Positions 17,067 through 26,081 of a DNA stretch of 64,000 nucleotides are shown in pieces (within the stretch, counting starts at the first letter, position 1; each line of letters begins with the position of its first letter). The notes beneath the pieces were generated by a model. The model ran no database searches and was not told the origin of the DNA. It saw only the letters and a program-made list of their open reading frames with translations. The DNA comes from GWF2-33-9 sp964500435 (GTDB taxonomy: Bacteria; Bacteroidota; Ignavibacteria; Kapaibacteriales; UBA2268), in contig CAZCNL010000010.1 in assembly GCA_964500435.1 (NCBI GenBank), positions 23,112 to 87,111 of the forward strand, given 5' to 3'. A program made the position numbers and the translations under genes.

Positions 17067-18056
17067 ATGTTTAACAAATCAAACAAACCAAAAAATAACA
17101 AATCTGATTTTGGTAACTCAGGTAAATCGACCTCACCAAAAAAAGATTTTGGTTATTCAAAAGAAAAATCTCAAAGAAGTGATTCTTCGAGAGGAACAAG
17201 CCCTTCTACTTCTTTTTCGAGATTTTCAAATGATAATAGTAAAAAAGACTTTGTCCCAAGGACTTTACCAAGGAAACCAAAGCCAAAATTTATTCGAGAT
17301 TTAAAGTCAACAGTGCGGAATAAGAATCTTGCAGATAATGAAGCAATTAGATTAAATAAATATATCGCTGATTCGGGGTTATGTTCCCGCAGAAAAGCAG
17401 ATGAGTTAATTTTGGAGGGTGTAGTCAAAGTTAATGGCGTAACCGTAAATGTCTTGGGTTCGAAAGTAAATCCAGGCGATAAAGTTACAGTACGTGGCAA
17501 TCCCTTACCAGAGGTTATCAGAAAAGTATATATTCTATTCAATAAACCGAAAGACGTCATTATTTCTGTTAAAGATGAACGGGATAGGACAACAGTAATG
17601 GATATAGTCAAAAGTAGCGTTCGAATATTCCCTGTTGGAAGATTGGATAGGAACACCACTGGTGCATTACTTTTGACAAATGATGGGGAATTGGCTCATA
17701 GGCTGTTGCATCCAAGCTTTCAAGTCGAACGAACCTACAATGCTTTATTAGATAAAGAATTATTGCCGAAAGATGCCGAAAAAATTTCCAAAGGGGTCGA
17801 ACTCGAAGACGGTATGACTTCCCCTTGCAAGATATACTACGACCCACGTAATCACCATAAAGTCATTTTAACTTTGAAAGAGGGACGTAATCACGAAGTC
17901 AAACGTTTGTTTATGCACTTTGGTTATAATGTCAAGCAATTAGACCGCAAGGTGTTTGCTGATTTATCGGTTCAAAATATGGAAAGAGGTGAATATCGAC
18001 ATTTAACCCGTGCCGAAGTGCAACATCTCCGTAAGTTGGTTGGTTTAGATTATTAA
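17067..18056 (+). CDS. rRNA pseudouridine synthase, RsuA/RluB/E/F family
   Basis: In this 329-residue protein, residues 1-90 are a low-complexity basic tail rich in Lys, Ser and Asn that may bind RNA. An S4 RNA-binding domain follows (IRLNKYIADSGLCSRRKADE), then the catalytic domain with the aspartate motif GRLDRNTTGALLLTNDG and the closing segment LKEGRNHEVKRLF. The family makes pseudouridine in 23S (RluB) or 16S (RsuA) rRNA. RluB-type is more likely because of length, but the target cannot be fixed from sequence alone. Confidence 0.88.
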   Translation: MFNKSNKPKNNKSDFGNSGKSTSPKKDFGYSKEKSQRSDSSRGTSPSTSFSRFSNDNSKKDFVPRTLPRKPKPKFIRDLKSTVRNKNLADNEAIRLNKYIADSGLCSRRKADELILEGVVKVNGVTVNVLGSKVNPGDKVTVRGNPLPEVIRKVYILFNKPKDVIISVKDERDRTTVMDIVKSSVRIFPVGRLDRNTTGALLLTNDGELAHRLLHPSFQVERTYNALLDKELLPKDAEKISKGVELEDGMTSPCKIYYDPRNHHKVILTLKEGRNHEVKRLFMHFGYNVKQLDRKVFADLSVQNMERGEYRHLTRAEVQHLRKLVGLDY

Positions 18057-18177
18057 TTTAGTATTGAATAATTTTACTTTTGATTTGTTAAATAAAAATT
18101 AATTTTATTAATTAATTATTAATTTGTATATTTGTTTTATTATAAATTAGTATTTTCAATTTTTTTTGGCAATATTT

Positions 18178-18645
18178 ATGAAAATAGTATACAAAGTTCT
18201 TATATTTAGCTTATTTTTATCAATTAACTCTTTTTCGCAAGATACTAAATTATCCAAATCGACTGCTGAAACAATTGATGAAGTTAGTATTCCGACTGAA
18301 GTTAAAGCAAAGTTGAACAATTTTTTCAACGCTTTGAGTAATAATGAAATTGATAATGCTTTAGATAATTTATTGTTGAATAGCCCATTAAAAGAAAGGA
18401 AAGAAGACCTCAGTGTTTTAAAAGAACAAACAGAACGGGCAATTAGAATTTATGGTAAATTTTCAGGTGCAAAATTCGTAAATGGGCATTTCGCTTCCGA
18501 AGTTTATTTACGGTTGCGTTATATTGGATTATACGAAAAATATCCAATGCGTTGGATATTCACTTATTATAAATCACCAAAACTCGGCTGGATTGTTACT
18601 AATATTAAATTAGATGATTTGACTGAATTTTATTTAGGTGAATAG
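18178..18645 (+). CDS. Secreted or periplasmic hypothetical protein
   Basis: The 155-residue protein starts at ATG 18178. A TTG at 18166 would add four residues ahead of the signal peptide, which is less plausible. The N-terminus MKIVYKVLIFSLFLSINSFS ends in a likely cleavage site before QDTKLS. The mature part carries one alpha/beta segment with LRLRYIGLYEKYPMRW and WIVTNIKLDD, resembling small NTF2-like or DUF4019-like folds, but I cannot name a family. A TATATTTG box at 18127-18134 is a possible -7 promoter element. The gene converges on the Lon-domain gene. Confidence 0.6.
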   Translation: MKIVYKVLIFSLFLSINSFSQDTKLSKSTAETIDEVSIPTEVKAKLNNFFNALSNNEIDNALDNLLLNSPLKERKEDLSVLKEQTERAIRIYGKFSGAKFVNGHFASEVYLRLRYIGLYEKYPMRWIFTYYKSPKLGWIVTNIKLDDLTEFYLGE

Positions 18646-18660
18646 CTGCTTTTCGACAAA

Positions 18661-19287
18661 TTACAATGTCAAATAACCATCATTTCTCGAAAGAGTCTCT
18701 ATACCTTCGGCTTTTTCAATTAAAGGACTTAAAACTTGTAAATGTGTTTTCAACTTCTTCAATCTTGAATTTTCCGAACGCATCTCTAATAATTCTTGCT
18801 TTTCTACTAACGACAAACCGGATTTTTGGGCGATGAAAAAGGATGGGAGCGGATAAGTACCAATATTATCAATTTGAATTTGAGGAATTTTGAAATTTTT
18901 TACTTTGATTGCTATTTCATTGTATAGTTCAATAGTTTCATATAGCAAATTTTCGTCGATTTCTTTATCTAAATCTTCGTATTGTTCTATTTCTCCCACC
19001 AAATAAGGTTGTTCGCCATCAATAATATTATTAATCTTGAAACGGTTTTTTCCTGTTACTAATATTTCCAAATTGCCGTTTGTTTTTATATTCATTATAT
19101 CTGTTACAAAGGTCATACAACCTATGCTGGACATCTTCTTGGGAGTTAATAATGTTATTCCAAACGATTTTTGTTCCTCCCAACATTCGTTTATCAACTT
19201 CTTATAACGTTCTTCGAATATATAAAGTGGATATGATGAACCTGGAAATAACACTATACCTAATGGGAAAAGTCCAATTTTATTCAT
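18661..19287 (-). CDS. Lon N-terminal substrate-binding domain protein
   Basis: This 208-residue protein is made only of the Lon substrate-binding (LON/PUA-like) domain: it opens with IGLFPLGIVLFPGSSYPLYI and continues with FEERYKKLI and GCMTFVTDI. No AAA+ or protease part follows. Such stand-alone proteins are common in bacteria, and their exact role (adaptor or substrate binding) is not settled. It is cytoplasmic and monocistronic, convergent with the gene at 18178. Confidence 0.85.
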   Translation of the reverse strand: MNKIGLFPLGIVLFPGSSYPLYIFEERYKKLINECWEEQKSFGITLLTPKKMSSIGCMTFVTDIMNIKTNGNLEILVTGKNRFKINNIIDGEQPYLVGEIEQYEDLDKEIDENLLYETIELYNEIAIKVKNFKIPQIQIDNIGTYPLPSFFIAQKSGLSLVEKQELLEMRSENSRLKKLKTHLQVLSPLIEKAEGIETLSRNDGYLTL

Positions 19288-19476
19288 ACTTTTTTATTTT
19301 TGTATTTATATATAAATAAACTTTATTGCTGTAAATATGTATTTTTTAAAACGAAATTTTTTGATTTTAATTGATTTTAATTATTTAAAAAAACTTATTT
19401 TCGTTTATTTCGTATTATTATTTCATACAATTTACAATTTTTAAAATTTCTAACAAATAATTAATAGGTATTATTA

Positions 19477-21537
19477 ATGAGAAAAGTGATTTTATTATTA
19501 TTTTTTGGATTTCTTGCAACAAATTCGAAGACTTTTGCAGATGAAGGAATGTGGACTTTCAACAATGTTCCTACAAAAGAAATCAAAGAAAAATACGGAT
19601 TCGAAATTACAAAAGAGTGGTTGGACCACGTGAGACTTTCCAGCGTGCGTTTTATGGATGGTGGCTCTGGTTCGTTCGTTTCGCCTAATGGACTGGTTAT
19701 TACAAATCATCACGTTGGAGTTGGACAAATTCAAAAACTTTCTACTCCCGAGCATAATTATGTTAAAAATGGTTTTTATGCTAAAAACCAAAGCGAAGAG
19801 CTCAAATGTGCCGATTTGGAATTAAACGTGCTTGTGAATATGACTGATGTAACTGCACAAGTCAAAGATGCTGTCAAACCAAATATGAACAAAAAAGAAT
19901 CGCTCGAAGCAAAACAAAAAGCAATCGACAAAATCGAAAAAGAAAATTTTGAAAAAAGCGGTCTTCGCTCTGATGTAGTATCTTTTTACAACGGAGCAGA
20001 ATATTGGCTTTTGCAATATAAAAAATACACTGATGTGCGTTTAGTTTTCGCTCCAGAACGTCAAATGGCTTATTATGGCGGTGATTATGATAATTTTACT
20101 TATCCTCGTTATGATTTAGATTTTTGTCTGTTCCGAATTTACGAAAATGACAAACCTCTTCAAACTCAAAATTACTTGAAATTTAACACTAATGGAATAA
20201 AGGAAAATGATTTAGTTTTTATGAGCGGGAATCCCGGTCATACCGACAGACTTAAAACTCTTGCTCAACTCAAATTTTCTCGTGATGTTTCGATTTCTCT
20301 TCGTTTGAAATCTATCGATAATATGCTCGAAACTCTACAACGTTACTCAAACGAAGGTGAAGAGCAAGCAAGACGTGCTTTGATGTATCAATTCGGTCTC
20401 GAAAATAGCAAAAAAGCTTTAACTGGTCAACTTAATGGTTTGAAAGATCCCGAACTTTTATCAATTAAAGAAAAAGAAGAAAAAGAGTTTATCGACAAAA
20501 TCAAAGAAAATCCCGAATATGTTAAAAAATATCTGCCCGCTTTCGATCAAATTGAAAAATTGCTCGCACAATATAAAGATTATTCGATAAAACAAAATTA
20601 TCGCAACTTCGGTTCACGATTGTTTGGTTATGCTTTAAGTATAGTAAGATATATCGAAGAAAGCAGGAAAAAGCCCGAAGACAGATTGCCCGGTTATAAC
20701 GATGCCGCATTACCAGGTATGAAATTCCGTTTACTATCACCCGCCCCAATTTATAAAGATTTAGATAAAGCGCTCGCTTGGGGAACTGTAAAATATGGAA
20801 TAGGTAATATTGGCATTGAAGATGAATATTGGCGTCAAATATTCGAAGGGATGGACCCGAAAGCAACTGTCTTTGATTTAATCGATAAAACTCAACTCGA
20901 TAATGTTGAATTTAGGAAAAAACTTATAGAAGGTGGGCTTGCTGAACTTACCAAATCAGAAGACCCGCTCATTAAATTAGCTTTAAAAATTAATCCTTAT
21001 TTGGAAAAACAAGATAAAGAATATCGTGATAATTTCGAAAGCGTTCTCGACGATGCACAAGAAAAAATCGCCGAAGCTCGCTTTTTAATTTATGGACATA
21101 ATAAATATCCTGATGCGAACTTTACTCTTCGGCTTACTTATGGACAAGTTAAAGGATATCCAATGAACGGAACAATTGCCCCACCATTTACGACGCTTTA
21201 TGGTCTTTTCGACCGCAGTTTAGGCTTCGGAAATAAAGGCGATTTTGAAGTAGTTCCAAGATATTGGGAACGTAAAAATAAATTAGATTTGGCAACACCT
21301 TGCAATTTTGTTTCTACTTGCGATATTATTGGGGGTAATTCAGGTTCACCTACTATTAATAAAAACGGTGAATTCGTAGGAATAGTTTTCGATGGAAATA
21401 TAGAAAGTTTGCCCGGCAGCTTCGTTTATGATATCCGCAATAACAGAGCTGTGAGCTTGCATGCAAATTATATTATTACTGCTTTAAGACAATTATACGA
21501 TGCAAATAATATCGCTGATGAATTAGAAGGTAAATAA
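19477..21537 (+). CDS. S46 family dipeptidyl-peptidase (DPP7-type)
   Basis: This 686-residue secreted serine peptidase has a signal peptide MRKVILLLFFGFLATNSKTFA. It begins with the family's ADEGMWTFNNVP segment, has the catalytic His in VITNHHVGVG (His78/His79) and the nucleophile in GGNSGSP (Ser622). Residue 640, 18 after the nucleophile, is Gly in FDGN. In P. gingivalis the equivalent residue is Gly673 in DPP7 (hydrophobic P1) and Arg673 in DPP11 (acidic P1), so DPP7-like specificity is expected. S46 enzymes release dipeptides in the periplasm for uptake. A perfect terminator follows. Confidence 0.92.
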   Translation: MRKVILLLFFGFLATNSKTFADEGMWTFNNVPTKEIKEKYGFEITKEWLDHVRLSSVRFMDGGSGSFVSPNGLVITNHHVGVGQIQKLSTPEHNYVKNGFYAKNQSEELKCADLELNVLVNMTDVTAQVKDAVKPNMNKKESLEAKQKAIDKIEKENFEKSGLRSDVVSFYNGAEYWLLQYKKYTDVRLVFAPERQMAYYGGDYDNFTYPRYDLDFCLFRIYENDKPLQTQNYLKFNTNGIKENDLVFMSGNPGHTDRLKTLAQLKFSRDVSISLRLKSIDNMLETLQRYSNEGEEQARRALMYQFGLENSKKALTGQLNGLKDPELLSIKEKEEKEFIDKIKENPEYVKKYLPAFDQIEKLLAQYKDYSIKQNYRNFGSRLFGYALSIVRYIEESRKKPEDRLPGYNDAALPGMKFRLLSPAPIYKDLDKALAWGTVKYGIGNIGIEDEYWRQIFEGMDPKATVFDLIDKTQLDNVEFRKKLIEGGLAELTKSEDPLIKLALKINPYLEKQDKEYRDNFESVLDDAQEKIAEARFLIYGHNKYPDANFTLRLTYGQVKGYPMNGTIAPPFTTLYGLFDRSLGFGNKGDFEVVPRYWERKNKLDLATPCNFVSTCDIIGGNSGSPTINKNGEFVGIVFDGNIESLPGSFVYDIRNNRAVSLHANYIITALRQLYDANNIADELEGK

Positions 21538-21564
21538 TTTTATAAAGTTAGTATTCACTCAGAA

Positions 21565-21595
21565 ATCACCTCTAACTTCCAGAGTTAGAGGTGAT
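21565..21595 (+). terminator. Intrinsic terminator after the S46 peptidase
   Basis: Perfect 13-bp stem atcacctctaact / agttagaggtgat with a 5-nt loop, followed by a T-run. Confidence 0.9.
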
Positions 21596-21694
21596 TTTTT
21601 TTGATTTAAAACAGAGCGATTATAATTTATTTAGTATCTATAGAGTTTCAAAAAGTTGAAATGGATGAATTTAATATTCAATTAATATAAAAAA

Positions 21695-21719
21695 ACCTCC
21701 ACAATGGGGTAGTGGAGGT
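21695..21719 (-). terminator. Intrinsic terminator for asnS
   Basis: Eight-bp stem acctccac / gtggaggt with a 9-nt loop. On the minus strand it is followed by a run of T (A-run at 21689-21695), as expected for the end of asnS. Confidence 0.75.
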
Positions 21720-21721
21720 CG

Positions 21722-21757
21722 TTCTCTTTTTTTTAATAAAGATTAAAAAAAAGAGAA
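21722..21757. repeat. 16-bp perfect inverted repeat just after asnS
   Basis: The arms ttctcttttttttaat and attaaaaaaaagagaa flank a 4-nt loop, four bases beyond the asnS stop. It is a second, AT-rich hairpin before the GC-richer terminator and may assist 3'-end formation. Confidence 0.6.
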
Positions 21758-21760
21758 AAT

Positions 21761-23113
21761 TTAAGGATAAATTCGATAAATCATTCTTGGGAAAGGAATA
21801 ACTTCACGAATGTGTGAAGCGCCGGTAATCCATTTAACAGTACGTTCGACACCGAGACCGAAACCACTATGAGGAACAGAGCCGAAACGACGTAAATCTA
21901 AATACCACTGATAATCTTCTTCTGGTAAATTTTCCTTTCTAATTCTTTCTAAAAGCAATTCTTCGCTGTCTTCACGTTGGCTGCCGCCGATAATTTCACC
22001 ACCTTTTTCAGGAGCAAGCATATCCATAGCGAGCACGACTTTTTCATTATTTGGGTCACGTTTCATATAAAAGGCTTTAACATCGGACGGGTAGCGGTGG
22101 ATGATGCAAGGTTTATCGAATTGTTCCATTAAAGCTTCTTCTTGTGGGGCGCCAAAATCTTCACCCCAAGGGAAAGGTAAAATATCAACATCTTTTCCGT
22201 CAATTTTTTTCTTAAGGGGAATATTATGTTTTTGTAGCCAGTCAACTGCTTCGTCATAACTTAAACGATAAAAAGGACGTTTAATATTTTCGAGTTTGGT
22301 AATATCACGTTCCAGTACGTTAAGTTCTCGGATATTATTTTTGAGTACGTATTGTACAATGTATTCAACTAAATCTTCGGCTAAATCCATATCGTCGTTT
22401 AAATCGAAGAAAGCCATTTCAGGTTCAACCATCCAAAATTCGGTTAAATGTTTACGTGTTTTCGAAAGTTCTGCACGGAAAGCGGGACCGAAGGTATAAA
22501 CTCTGCCGAGTGCCATAGCGGAAGCTTCGGCATATAATTGCCCGGATTGCGAAAGGTAAGCACTTCCCAAATCGAAATATTTAGTCTCGAACAAAGTCGA
22601 AGTACCTTCGCAAGCGCTTGGCGTAAGCATTGGAGAATCCATTTGTTTGAAGCCATTGCCATCGAAGAAATCTTTAATTGCTTTAATAACAGAAGCACGT
22701 ACTCGCATAATTGCGTGTTGGCGGGAAGAACGTAACCATAGATGCCTGTGTTCCATCAAAAAAGCATCGCCGTGTTCTTTCGGAGTAATAGGATAATCAA
22801 CGGCACGACTATAAATTTTCAATTCGTTAACATCGATTTCATAACCACCTGGTGCTCGTTCTTCGAGTTTAACTGTTCCTTTTATATAAATTGATGATTC
22901 TTGAGTTAGTGATTTCGCTTCAGCAAAAGCTTGCTCAGCAACATTATTTTTAAAGACTACACATTGGACAATGCCTGTGCCATCCCTCAAAATAATAAAA
23001 ACTAATTTGCCTTTTTCGGTTTTATTTGCAACCCAACCACGCAATTCGACTTCCTTTCCTACGTAGTTATGGAGCAATTCAATATACTGATAACTTTTGT
23101 AACGTGATTCCAT
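21761..23113 (-). CDS. asnS: Asparaginyl-tRNA synthetase
   Basis: This 450-residue class II synthetase has an N-terminal OB anticodon-binding domain (VELRGWVANKTEKGKLVFI), motif 2 (FRAELSKTRKHLTEFWMVEPEM) and motif 3 (GFGLGVERTVKWI). Asn versus Asp specificity is supported by the EFWMVEPE form of motif 2 and the GEDFGAPQEE segment. It ends FPRMIYRIYP, which is closer to archaeal-type AsnRS than to the E. coli enzyme. It charges tRNA(Asn) directly, so the amidotransferase pathway (gatA) is not needed for Asn. Two hairpins follow it. Confidence 0.9.
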   Translation of the reverse strand: MESRYKSYQYIELLHNYVGKEVELRGWVANKTEKGKLVFIILRDGTGIVQCVVFKNNVAEQAFAEAKSLTQESSIYIKGTVKLEERAPGGYEIDVNELKIYSRAVDYPITPKEHGDAFLMEHRHLWLRSSRQHAIMRVRASVIKAIKDFFDGNGFKQMDSPMLTPSACEGTSTLFETKYFDLGSAYLSQSGQLYAEASAMALGRVYTFGPAFRAELSKTRKHLTEFWMVEPEMAFFDLNDDMDLAEDLVEYIVQYVLKNNIRELNVLERDITKLENIKRPFYRLSYDEAVDWLQKHNIPLKKKIDGKDVDILPFPWGEDFGAPQEEALMEQFDKPCIIHRYPSDVKAFYMKRDPNNEKVVLAMDMLAPEKGGEIIGGSQREDSEELLLERIRKENLPEEDYQWYLDLRRFGSVPHSGFGLGVERTVKWITGASHIREVIPFPRMIYRIYP

Positions 23114-23162
23114 AATAATATGATTTTATTTAATTTAAAATTATTAATGCAAAATTACACAA

Positions 23163-24158
23163 TTAATAGTTGCCATTTCTTTTAATTGTTGCTAACAAAT
23201 CGTTAATTTCAATCGATACAACACCGGGTTTTTCGCAAACAGTACCAGATGCAAAATTAGCAATGGAGGCGGCTTCAATCACGTTGGCGCCACCGATAAT
23301 TGCTGCAGTGTATGAAGCAATTGCTGTATCGCCTGCACCTGAAACATCGGATACTTGCCTTGCTCGTGTCGGCACAGAAAAAATATTGCCATCTTCTTGG
23401 AAAAGCATCATTCCTTCACTTCCGAGGGTAATCAATAAATTTTTGCATTGCAAACTTTCAAGTAATATTAGACCTGCTTGCTTGACATTTTCTTTTGTAT
23501 CAATTTTTTTTCCAAGAGCTTGAGAGGCTTCTTTTTTATTTGGTTTGAATAAATCAACACCTTTGTAATAAAAGAAGTTATCTTGCTTTGGGTCAACAGT
23601 AACTAAAATATTTTTCTCTTTGGCAAAAGCTATAATATTTTCGATGAATTCTTTAGAAAGAACACCTTTATCATAATCTTCGAAAATAATAGCTTGCAAA
23701 TTGTTAATAGATTTCAAAAAATTTTCAAAAAAAGTTTGAGCATCAGTACCAATTTTGGCACGAGTTTCTTTATCTATTCGAGCAACGTGTTGATTATTAG
23801 CAATAATTCTTGTTTTTACGGTAGTGGAACGGGATTTATCAATAAAAAGTCCATCACTATTTAATCCCGAATTTTTTGCTAAAGTTATAAATTCTTGTGC
23901 GGCAAAATCGTTACCTAAGACACCGAGCAAAATTGGTTGCAGTCCGAGAGATTTCAAATTGCTTGCGACATTAGCTGCACCGCCAAGATGGTAAGTTTCT
24001 TCGTTTAATTCGACCACGGGAACAGGAGCTTCGGGGCTAATTCTGTTGACATTACCCCAATAAAATCTATCGAGCATAACATCGCCAATAACAGCAACTT
24101 TGGCATTTTCTGCTTTAGAAAGAATTTCCGTAACTCTATCAATATTAAGCGATAGCAT
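23163..24158 (-). CDS. hldA: D-glycero-beta-D-manno-heptose-7-phosphate kinase
   Basis: This 331-residue PfkB-family sugar kinase matches the N-terminal half of HldE (RfaE domain I): GDVMLDRFYWGNVNRISPEA near the N-terminus, HLGGAANVASNLKSLG, and the catalytic VSGAGDTAIA near residue 265. It phosphorylates heptose 7-phosphate at C1 in ADP-heptose synthesis for lipopolysaccharide. The adenylyltransferase half is absent and must be encoded elsewhere. The gene starts two bases after the moxR stop, so the two are co-transcribed. Confidence 0.85.
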   Translation of the reverse strand: MLSLNIDRVTEILSKAENAKVAVIGDVMLDRFYWGNVNRISPEAPVPVVELNEETYHLGGAANVASNLKSLGLQPILLGVLGNDFAAQEFITLAKNSGLNSDGLFIDKSRSTTVKTRIIANNQHVARIDKETRAKIGTDAQTFFENFLKSINNLQAIIFEDYDKGVLSKEFIENIIAFAKEKNILVTVDPKQDNFFYYKGVDLFKPNKKEASQALGKKIDTKENVKQAGLILLESLQCKNLLITLGSEGMMLFQEDGNIFSVPTRARQVSDVSGAGDTAIASYTAAIIGGANVIEAASIANFASGTVCEKPGVVSIEINDLLATIKRNGNY

Positions 24159-24160
24159 TG

Positions 24161-25153
24161 TTACACCTTAGTTTCAGCGACGATTTGTTCGATAATTTTA
24201 TTTGTGTTCATATTTTCAGCTTCGGCATTGAAATTAGTAACAATTCTATGACGCATAACAGGTACGGCAACTGCTTTGATATCTTCGATGTCAGGAGTAT
24301 ATTTACCGAGCAAAGCAGCACGAGATTTAGCACCTAAAATTAAATATTGAGATGCTCTTGGACCTGCACCATAACTAATGAAATCTTTAACAAATTTTAA
24401 AGTAGTTGTTTCTGGGCGACTTGCTCTAACGAGGCTCACGGCATATTTTATGACATTATCAGCAATCGGGATTCTACGAACTAAATTTTGGAACTCGATT
24501 ATTTGCTCTGCATTTAAAACTTTTTCCACAGATGGAACAAACTCAGTTGTTGTGCTACGAACAATTTCGATTTCTTCTTGCAACGAAGGATAATCGAGCC
24601 AAATATTAAACATAAATCTATCTAATTGAGCTTCGGGCAAAGGATAAGTTCCTTCTTGCTCAATTGGGTTTTGAGTAGAAAGTACAAAGAAAGGTTGTTC
24701 AAGTTTGTATGTATTTCCTGCTGCAGTAACTTCTTTTTCTTCCATAGCTTGCAACAAGGATGATTGAGTTTTTGGTGGAGTACGGTTAATTTCATCTGCT
24801 AATATAATATTGGCAAAGATTGGTCCTTTGATGAATTTGAAATGTTTTTCTTTGGTCGAAATATTTTCTTCGATAACTTCGGTTCCAGTAATATCGCCAG
24901 GCATCAAATCAGGAGTGAATTGAATTCTGCTGAATTTTAAATCTAATGCTTGCGAAAGTGTTCTAATCAGCAAAGTTTTCGCAAGTCCAGGTACACCAAT
25001 TAAAAGCACGTGACCTTTTGCGAAAATAGAAATTAACAATTGTTCAATAATTTCATCTTGACCAATTATCACTTTGCTAATTTCTTTTCTAATTGTTTTT
25101 ATAGATTCGGATAACTCTTTTAATCCTTGAACGTCATCGACTATTTTACTCAT
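24161..25153 (-). CDS. MoxR-family AAA+ ATPase
   Basis: This 330-residue protein has Walker A in GVPGLAKTLLIR, Walker B in ILADEINRTPPKTQSSLLQAM and sensor segment FVLSTQNPIEQEG, as in MoxR/RavA-type AAA+ proteins. They act as chaperone-like factors for protein complexes or metal enzymes, usually together with DUF58 and VWA proteins. Those partners are not adjacent here; the downstream partner is the heptose kinase. The exact client is unknown. Confidence 0.9.
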   Translation of the reverse strand: MSKIVDDVQGLKELSESIKTIRKEISKVIIGQDEIIEQLLISIFAKGHVLLIGVPGLAKTLLIRTLSQALDLKFSRIQFTPDLMPGDITGTEVIEENISTKEKHFKFIKGPIFANIILADEINRTPPKTQSSLLQAMEEKEVTAAGNTYKLEQPFFVLSTQNPIEQEGTYPLPEAQLDRFMFNIWLDYPSLQEEIEIVRSTTTEFVPSVEKVLNAEQIIEFQNLVRRIPIADNVIKYAVSLVRASRPETTTLKFVKDFISYGAGPRASQYLILGAKSRAALLGKYTPDIEDIKAVAVPVMRHRIVTNFNAEAENMNTNKIIEQIVAETKV

Positions 25154-25288
25154 TGTTTATTCTTTTTTTCATAAAAATTATTTGACGTTAATAAAAGTAA
25201 AAAATTTGAGATAATTTATAAATTAAATAAAAATTATAAATTTAACATAGGTTAAGCACGTGTTGTGTTAAAAAATGGAGGTAAAATA

Positions 25289-25957
25289 TTAAACTAAATT
25301 GTAAATAATTTGTTTTTTTGTATCGAGTTTTTGTTGTTTAGCGTATGTTTCTTCGACCTTCGATTGATAATAATTTTGCTCATCGTCATTGATTTTCAGC
25401 GACGGATAAGGATTTATTGGCTTATTAGGAGGAGAATATTTAGTTTGTTCGGGGTTTGATTGAGTTTCGTTTGGATTTTTCTGTTGTATATTTACATTAG
25501 AATTTTTAGTTGGAGTACTGACAATATTTTTAGACATTTCAATTGCGGCATTCATTTCTATATTGCGAGCAGTCGATGCCACCGCTTTATCTTGAGGCGA
25601 AGGGTCAGCAGGTGCTAATGCTGCAGCAACAACACGTTCCATCTTTTGAATTGTTTCTTGTGGTTTTCCCGGTACGGGGCTAATGTCTATTTTAACTTCA
25701 CCAGCGACAGCATATAGTTTGCCATCAGGACCTGTAGTATATTCAAACGAAGCACCACCACGCACTAAACCTGCACCAGCGGCTAAATGTGCTTGCTCAT
25801 GTGCTTTTACTTTTTGGTCTATTTTTTGTAATTCTTGAATCTGTTTTTCTTCGGAGGCTGATAATTTATTTGTTGAAAATTGTGGTTTTGCATTACCTTT
25901 TCCAATATATTTGGAATACGGAGTATAACCATTAATATTTGAAATGGTTGTTCCCAC
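25289..25957 (-). CDS. Putative metalloprotease, SprA-related / CJM1_0395 family
   Basis: This 222-residue protein carries HEQAHLAAG (an HExxH-type zinc motif) near residue 53 in KVKAHEQAHLAAGAGLVRGG, followed by GPDGKLYAVAGEV and a VVAAALAPADPSPQDKAVA segment. These are hallmarks of the family named 'putative metalloprotease' or SprA-related. The remaining C-terminal part is Pro/Asn/Gln-rich and probably disordered. No signal peptide was seen. Function is unproven in the family. It lies upstream of the T9SS plug pair but transcribed on its own. Confidence 0.75.
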   Translation of the reverse strand: MGTTISNINGYTPYSKYIGKGNAKPQFSTNKLSASEEKQIQELQKIDQKVKAHEQAHLAAGAGLVRGGASFEYTTGPDGKLYAVAGEVKIDISPVPGKPQETIQKMERVVAAALAPADPSPQDKAVASTARNIEMNAAIEMSKNIVSTPTKNSNVNIQQKNPNETQSNPEQTKYSPPNKPINPYPSLKINDDEQNYYQSKVEETYAKQQKLDTKKQIIYNLV

Positions 25958-26081
25958 AACTCAACTCACTTATGTGGTAAATATTTATCCAAATTTACAA
26001 AATTTAGATTAAATAACGATAAATTTTTTTAAATATTATTAAAAATATTAAAGAATTAGTAAATACAGTGAAGGTAAGTAT

